DNA of 64,000 nucleotides from Terana coerulea (Eukaryota > Basidiomycota > Agaricomycetes > Polyporales > Phanerochaetaceae): NCBI GenBank assembly GCA_024811115.1, contig JAKOGH010001214.1, positions 1 through 64,000 of the forward strand, in the 5' to 3' direction. The notes under the pieces are model-generated. The model was not told the DNA's origin. It ran no database searches and worked only from the letters and a program-made list of their open reading frames with translations. Positions 59,642-64,000 of this stretch are shown here, piece after piece. The position numbers and the translations under genes are program-made. Every line of letters begins with the position of its first letter. Within the stretch, counting starts at the first letter, position 1.

Positions 59642-60259
59642 CTTGCTGTGCAACAAGTCGGAGAGAAAGGGGTGTGTTTGAGCACGAGACAGGCAAAGAG
59701 AAAGAAAAAGAAGTGAGTGAGTAGTGAAGTTATAAAGTGAGAGCCAAGTGAGAGCTCGACCCTCGACAAACCCTCGACCAATCAGAGCCGCCTCAGCCTA
59801 AAGAACACCTAACCCTATCTTCGGCGTCTCTCACTCCAAGCATCATGATCACCGTCCGGGCCGAGCAGGGGAGTGCGTTGGTAGCCAGGTACTGCACCGC
59901 TTCAAGCTAACCTACTTATCCCTATATACCATCTAGCTGTCTACAACTTGAACCACATCTCAGTCGTGGCGCGAGCGAGTACCGCTCCCCTTCGATGTTC
60001 ACTGGCAGATGCAAAGCCTATCGTGCAAGCTTTCACGGCCAGACCGCCGCCCGAAGACTCATACACAGGCATGTGGGACCACAACGCATGTGCTCAATAG
60101 CTTGGTGAGAGCCGCGACCCCTCGATGAGCCCTGCGACATCTGATGCTCGAGACGTTACAGAGTTCACATAGACTCCCTGCTATATATTGAGCAATGCAG
60201 CTAGATAGCATGGCCCCTGCGCACCTTCGTCCTACACACACGCACCTACTTATACTGCC
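59642..60259. promoter_or_regulatory. Divergent promoter region, rsc1 / proline iminopeptidase
   Basis: Intergenic between two head-to-head genes. A TATATATT box at about 60182-60190 lies some 70 bp before the peptidase ATG. No gene is seen. Confidence 0.4.
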
Positions 60260-61289
60260 ATGGCCCCGACCCCCCACGAGCAGAAGATCCCCTTCCACCC
60301 CGCCGGGGCAGCGGAGCCCGGCTTCACGTACGCCAAGGTCTTCGGCGACCTCGCCGCGCGCACGCGGCGCCCGCTCGTCGTCGTGCACGGCGGGCCGGGC
60401 ATGTGCCACGACTACCTGCTCGCCATCGCCGACCTCGCGGACGCGCTCGGGGGCCGCCGTCGTCTTCTACGACCAGTTCGGCGGCGGGCGCTCGACGCAC
60501 CTGCCCGAGCGCAACGGCGACACGGGCTTCTGGACGGAGGAGCTGTTCCTCGCGGAGTTCGACAACGTCGTGCGGCATCTTGGGATACAAGATGACTTTG
60601 ACGTGCTCGGGCAGTCGTGGGGCGGGATGTTGATGTCGCGCTATGCGAGTCGGCAGCCGAAGGGCCTGCACAGGCTCGTCATCGCGGACAGTCCGATCAG
60701 CATGGACTTGTGGGTGGAGGCCGCGAATTACCTGCGGACGAAACTGCCGCAGGACGTACAGGTCGGGCTTACTTTTCAGATTGTTTCGAATCCTGCTGTA
60801 ATGTTGATACTCTATAGGACACACTCACGAAGCACGAGAAAGAAACACGACCGAGTCGCCCGAGTACCAAGAAGCGATGATGGTGTTCTACGACCGCTAT
60901 GTGTGTCGGATCAAGCCCATGCCTGAAGACGTGGCTATTGGGTTCAAGATGCTGGAAGAGGACCCTACCGTATACTACACAATGTGCGTGCATCACCTTC
61001 GTCTCGCCCTTTGTCTGTGCTGAGCAGCCGCAGGAACGGCCCGTCGGAGTTCTACATCACGGGCCCGCTGAAGTCCTGGTCGATGATCGACGACGCGCCG
61101 AAGATCAGCGTGCCGACGCTGCTCATCAATGGGTACTATGACGAGGCGCGTGACAGCGTCGTCGCGCCGTGGTTCGCGCTCATCCCGAAGGTGCGCTGGA
61201 TCACGTTCTCCGAGTCGAGCCACATGCCGCACCTGGAAGAGAAGGAGAAATACTTGGAGGTGGTGTCGGGGTTCTTGTACGGGCCCTGA
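60260..61289 (+). CDS. Proline iminopeptidase-type alpha/beta hydrolase (S33)
   Basis: A soluble enzyme of about 300 residues of the proline-specific aminopeptidase / L-amino-acid amidase group, which removes N-terminal proline or hydrolyses amino-acid amides. Start MAPTPHEQKIPFHPAG; oxyanion-hole motif VVHGGPGMCHDYLL; VVFYDQFGGGRSTHLP; nucleophile elbow VLGQSWGGMLMSRYA (Ser in GQSWGG); SPEYQEAMMVFYDRY cap region; acid residue in LLINGYYDEA; catalytic His in SESSHMPHLEE. Introns lie at about 60762-60818 and 60983-61032. A one-base frame change occurs in the G run at 60449-60453. GC content is very high in the first exon. A degenerate second copy of part of this gene lies 1.1 kb downstream. 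It could in principle act on a small peptide, but nothing links it to the NRPS. Confidence 0.88.
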
Positions 61290-62339
61290 TCGCGCAGTGT
61301 CGTGCGGTTCGTTCATTGTTTCGTACATGCATCCAAAACGATTAGCTCAAATACGCTTCAGAAACAGAAACAGCCGATTTTTTCTTCTATCTGTATCAAG
61401 TCTGCTGGAGACTAGCATTCAATGCGTTCACATTCCAGACTATTTGCGTTTCGCTGTGCTCGCCGTCGCGCCGACTCAAGTATTGACCAGCCTTGCTGAG
61501 TGGCATGGTGTCTACTTGTCTGTAGAGATCGCCGTCGCACATTTGCCAGTCGATAGCGATGAAACAGGCCCTGCTACGTGGGGGTATGCAGAGCTTACGA
61601 AAAGGCCGGAGACAGAAATAAAATGCTGGAAGACTGCAAGCTAAGCTCCAGACTACTTCAGTCACCGACAACCTTATGCGAGCATGTCTTGAAGGCGTTC
61701 GCACCAAAGGGTGTCACGGTAGTAAGTTTCATTCGACTTTTGACCTCGGGCCACATCAACATTGCCACAGATATCATCTCTTCCGACCTGACGACAGTGG
61801 AAGGTTATCAACCACATTAATATTACGTCGGGAGGTTTGTTCGGCTTACGTTCATACCACTAGTGCTGGGGCCATGCCGCTGAAATAGATTGTAAAAATG
61901 TCATATGTATTCAAGCGTTTATCAACCCAAAGTCTCTCGAGAATCAAACATCCGATGCGCGTAAGTACGACCGGTACGTGCCTTGAAGTTGAAATTTCGA
62001 AGCTTGAAGCCGTTCAACGGAGCGATCGACGCCGCATGCGCAGACTGGCACCCACTGGCGCCCACTACGCCACACCCGAACTGGTTGAGGTGGCCGAGCA
62101 CTGTTTGCATCCGATTTGATTCTGAATGTCTCAACATGCTGATGGTATGCATGCACATGTGCTCTGGAAACAGAATATGGGCGTACAGGTTGTTGCAGAC
62201 CCACCCAGCATCTGCGTAGTCACATGTCCCGTCAATCACCTCGGATGGCGAAGTACTGGTCCCAGCGTTCCGACGCGTGCCAGGCCGTCGCAGCCGTCTC
62301 GCGCCCCAGGCTGGGAGGTCGTATGAATACCTTCCACCG
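61290..62339. other. Intergenic region between peptidase gene and its broken copy
   Basis: No gene is supported. Open stretches on both strands are short and lack motifs. Confidence 0.4.
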
Positions 62340-62640
62340 CCGCTGCCGTGCCCGTGGCCGCGTCCTACGGCCAACTCGGCGGCGGGCAGTGGGCCGGGCC
62401 AGTCGACGCACATCCTTGGCCGGCCGCGTGCGGACGACGCGGACTTCTGGCGTGAAGACGCGTTCGGCGCGGAGTTCCATGACTTGGTAAAGCATCGCGG
62501 GATGTCAGAGACAGCAGAGTGTGATAACGTACTCGGCCAGTCATGGGGCGGTATCGATTATCAATTATGCCAGTGGGAGCCCACGGGTGCTGGGGAAATT
62601 GGTGTCGAGCCCGCGGACATTGATACACGACCGGGCCACG
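62340..62640 (+). pseudogene. Broken partial copy of the proline iminopeptidase
   Basis: Segments in different frames match the upstream peptidase: CTACGGCCAACTCGGCGGCG corresponds to its YDQFGGG region, then ADDADFWREDAFGAEFHDLV to the TGFWTEELFLAEFDNVV region, and DNVLGQSWGGI to its VLGQSWGGM nucleophile elbow. The N-terminal HGGPG part and the C-terminal acid and histidine region are missing, frames change and stops follow. It is a decayed duplicate, or the remains of a tandem paralogue, not a functional enzyme. Confidence 0.65.
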
Positions 62641-64000
62641 CTGCATGCCAGTACTCGTCGTCGGTGCCGGCGGGGGCGGCGGCATGACGGCACGTATAGA
62701 AAACCGTAGCTGTGGAAGAGTCATTTATCACAAGGCTGCTTCTATGACGGACAGGCAATGACTTCAGCGTGATATGCAACATTGCCAAATCAAAGTGTTG
62801 GATATACTCAACATTCAGATCCGTATTCAGACTCCTCTCCCGAAGAGCTTCTGCTGAAACGAGCCGGTGAGAGGCCATGTCATGTCAGTACCTGTTAATT
62901 AATATTACAGAAGAGACGATCGTAGCACCTCCCGTACTTGATTTGGGCGTCTTCAGCTAGGCTTCGCGGTGAACCTTATGCAAGACGATTATTTATCAAC
63001 ATGCGAACGACGACGCACCGGATGAGCCCGAATACAGATTCCAAAGATCATCACGTCCGCAGCGTACCGCCTGCAGTGTTTGAACCCTTTCCGCCCCATC
63101 CAGCCCTTTCCTCCACGTCAGTCACGCAGTTCGCCCGCTGCGCCGCAGGACAAGTCAGCCTCCGCAATAGAGATATGTCGGATAACCCCTAGATCTACAA
63201 ATTTCGCGACGCTGAGCCCGGCTGCCCATAACGGGCGTACACGTAAACGCGTCTCCAGGCTGCACGGCGCCCGAGCTTATTTCTTGCGCTTCTGGGAGCT
63301 TCCCGGGCCAGGCGGGACGTGATGGGGCAGACGCGTCGGGTCCGGCGCGCGTCGATGCGTCTCAACCGGGTGCGATCATATGACAGTTTTCTGGAAGACC
63401 GGGCCCGCCGGGCGAGGGTCCTACTGGCCAGCACCTGCGGCTTGTCCAGCAGCGCAAACACCACAGGGTGTGCCTGCGATACGGGTCATGGAGAGGCTCA
63501 AACGAGAGCTTTGGAGCTGTGGCACAGCGGGAGGACTAAGCTCACCTGCGGCGGCCAAGGCCCATGGAGCCATCGCCCGCGACCAATCAATCGAGGCGAT
63601 GCTGACAGGCTTTCGATAGATGAAGGCCAGGCGGCGGGAGTCGAGCCCAGCGCGATCCTAGCACGCCCTGCCTCGGGATCCGGCCACGCTGCCAAGTGTG
63701 AGCAGCTCGAAGCACGGGGGCGACGCCGCTAAGCAAAGCCATTTGTAGTGCGGGCCCAGTGATGAGACTAAGAAGTCAATGTCAGGAACAGCGAACTGAG
63801 ATGCATTGTCTGGAACGCACAGGTATTACCAACCGCACAGTCCCGCTGTGCCGGCGCACACCCAGCCCGCGTCTATCGTGCGGTGCAATGCGGGCAGCCA
63901 GCACCCGTGGTGCCGCGGTTTGGTGGGATCGTCGCAGGGCAGCCCAGACGGCGGAAGCCCGTGTCAGTGCAGAGCCAGGTCGCGCCGCTGCCCTTCGCCC
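62641..64000. other. Right-end sequence without a convincing gene
   Basis: The first part is ordinary intergenic sequence; from about 63200 it becomes very GC-rich. On the minus strand one frame between about 63260 and 63440 reads GPVFQKTVI, then SHPVETHRRAPDPTRLPHH followed by VPPGPGSSQKRKK and a stop, interrupted upstream by TAG and TGA codons that each differ from CAG or CGA by one C-to-T change. It might be the C-terminal exon of a decayed gene that continues past the window, but I recognise no family. Confidence 0.35.

Noticed and set aside
60260..61289. The proline iminopeptidase as part of the NRPS cluster
   Set aside because: It is separated from the NRPS by the housekeeping genes csn7 and rsc1, and peptidases of this type are common in fungal genomes.

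Overview
The window is nuclear DNA from a filamentous basidiomycete, most likely a wood-decay Agaricomycete. Genes are split by many short (about 50-60 nt) GT-AG introns with CTNAY-like branch sites, and the housekeeping proteins (Rgp1, PSP1, CSN7, Rsc1/2, Mtf2-like, Trk, OPT) have the domain layout known from mushrooms. A genus cannot be assigned from the sequence alone.

Two compositionally different halves meet near 18.1 kb. Positions 1 to about 18,100 are AT-rich and poor in CpG, with no intact gene. They hold four copies of a roughly 560-bp LTR (one a clean solo LTR with a 5-bp target duplication, two arranged tail to tail), a broken gag-like segment, a larger imperfect inverted repeat, two older dispersed repeat families, a more GC-rich island at 11.7-13.9 kb, and at the very edge a 1.24-kb non-autonomous DNA transposon with 15-bp terminal inverted repeats.

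From 18.7 kb onward the DNA is gene-dense: Mtf2-like mitochondrial protein (-), rgp1 (+), PSP1-domain protein (+), oligopeptide transporter (-), Trk potassium transporter (+), cytochrome P450 (+), DHA1-type MFS transporter (-), second MFS transporter (+), a two-module nonribosomal peptide synthetase (+), COP9 signalosome subunit 7 (+), Rsc1/Rsc2-type chromatin remodeller subunit (-), proline iminopeptidase (+) and a broken second copy of that peptidase. The last 1.3 kb is GC-rich without a convincing gene.

The central item is the candidate biosynthetic cluster at 35.8-54.6 kb: P450, two divergent MFS transporters and an NRPS with the order half-C / A / N-methyltransferase / T / C / half-C / A / T / TE. 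The layout predicts an N-methylated dipeptide-type product released by a thioesterase, possibly oxidised by the P450 and exported by an MFS protein. Each A domain is preceded by only the C-terminal lobe of a condensation domain. The two lobes share two intron positions and phases, so the modules seem to come from one duplicated unit.

Nearly every long gene shows single-base frame changes, most at short homopolymer runs, with otherwise well-conserved protein on both sides. I read these as consensus-sequence errors rather than gene decay, so coordinates are for whole loci and the exon chains carry those apparent shifts.
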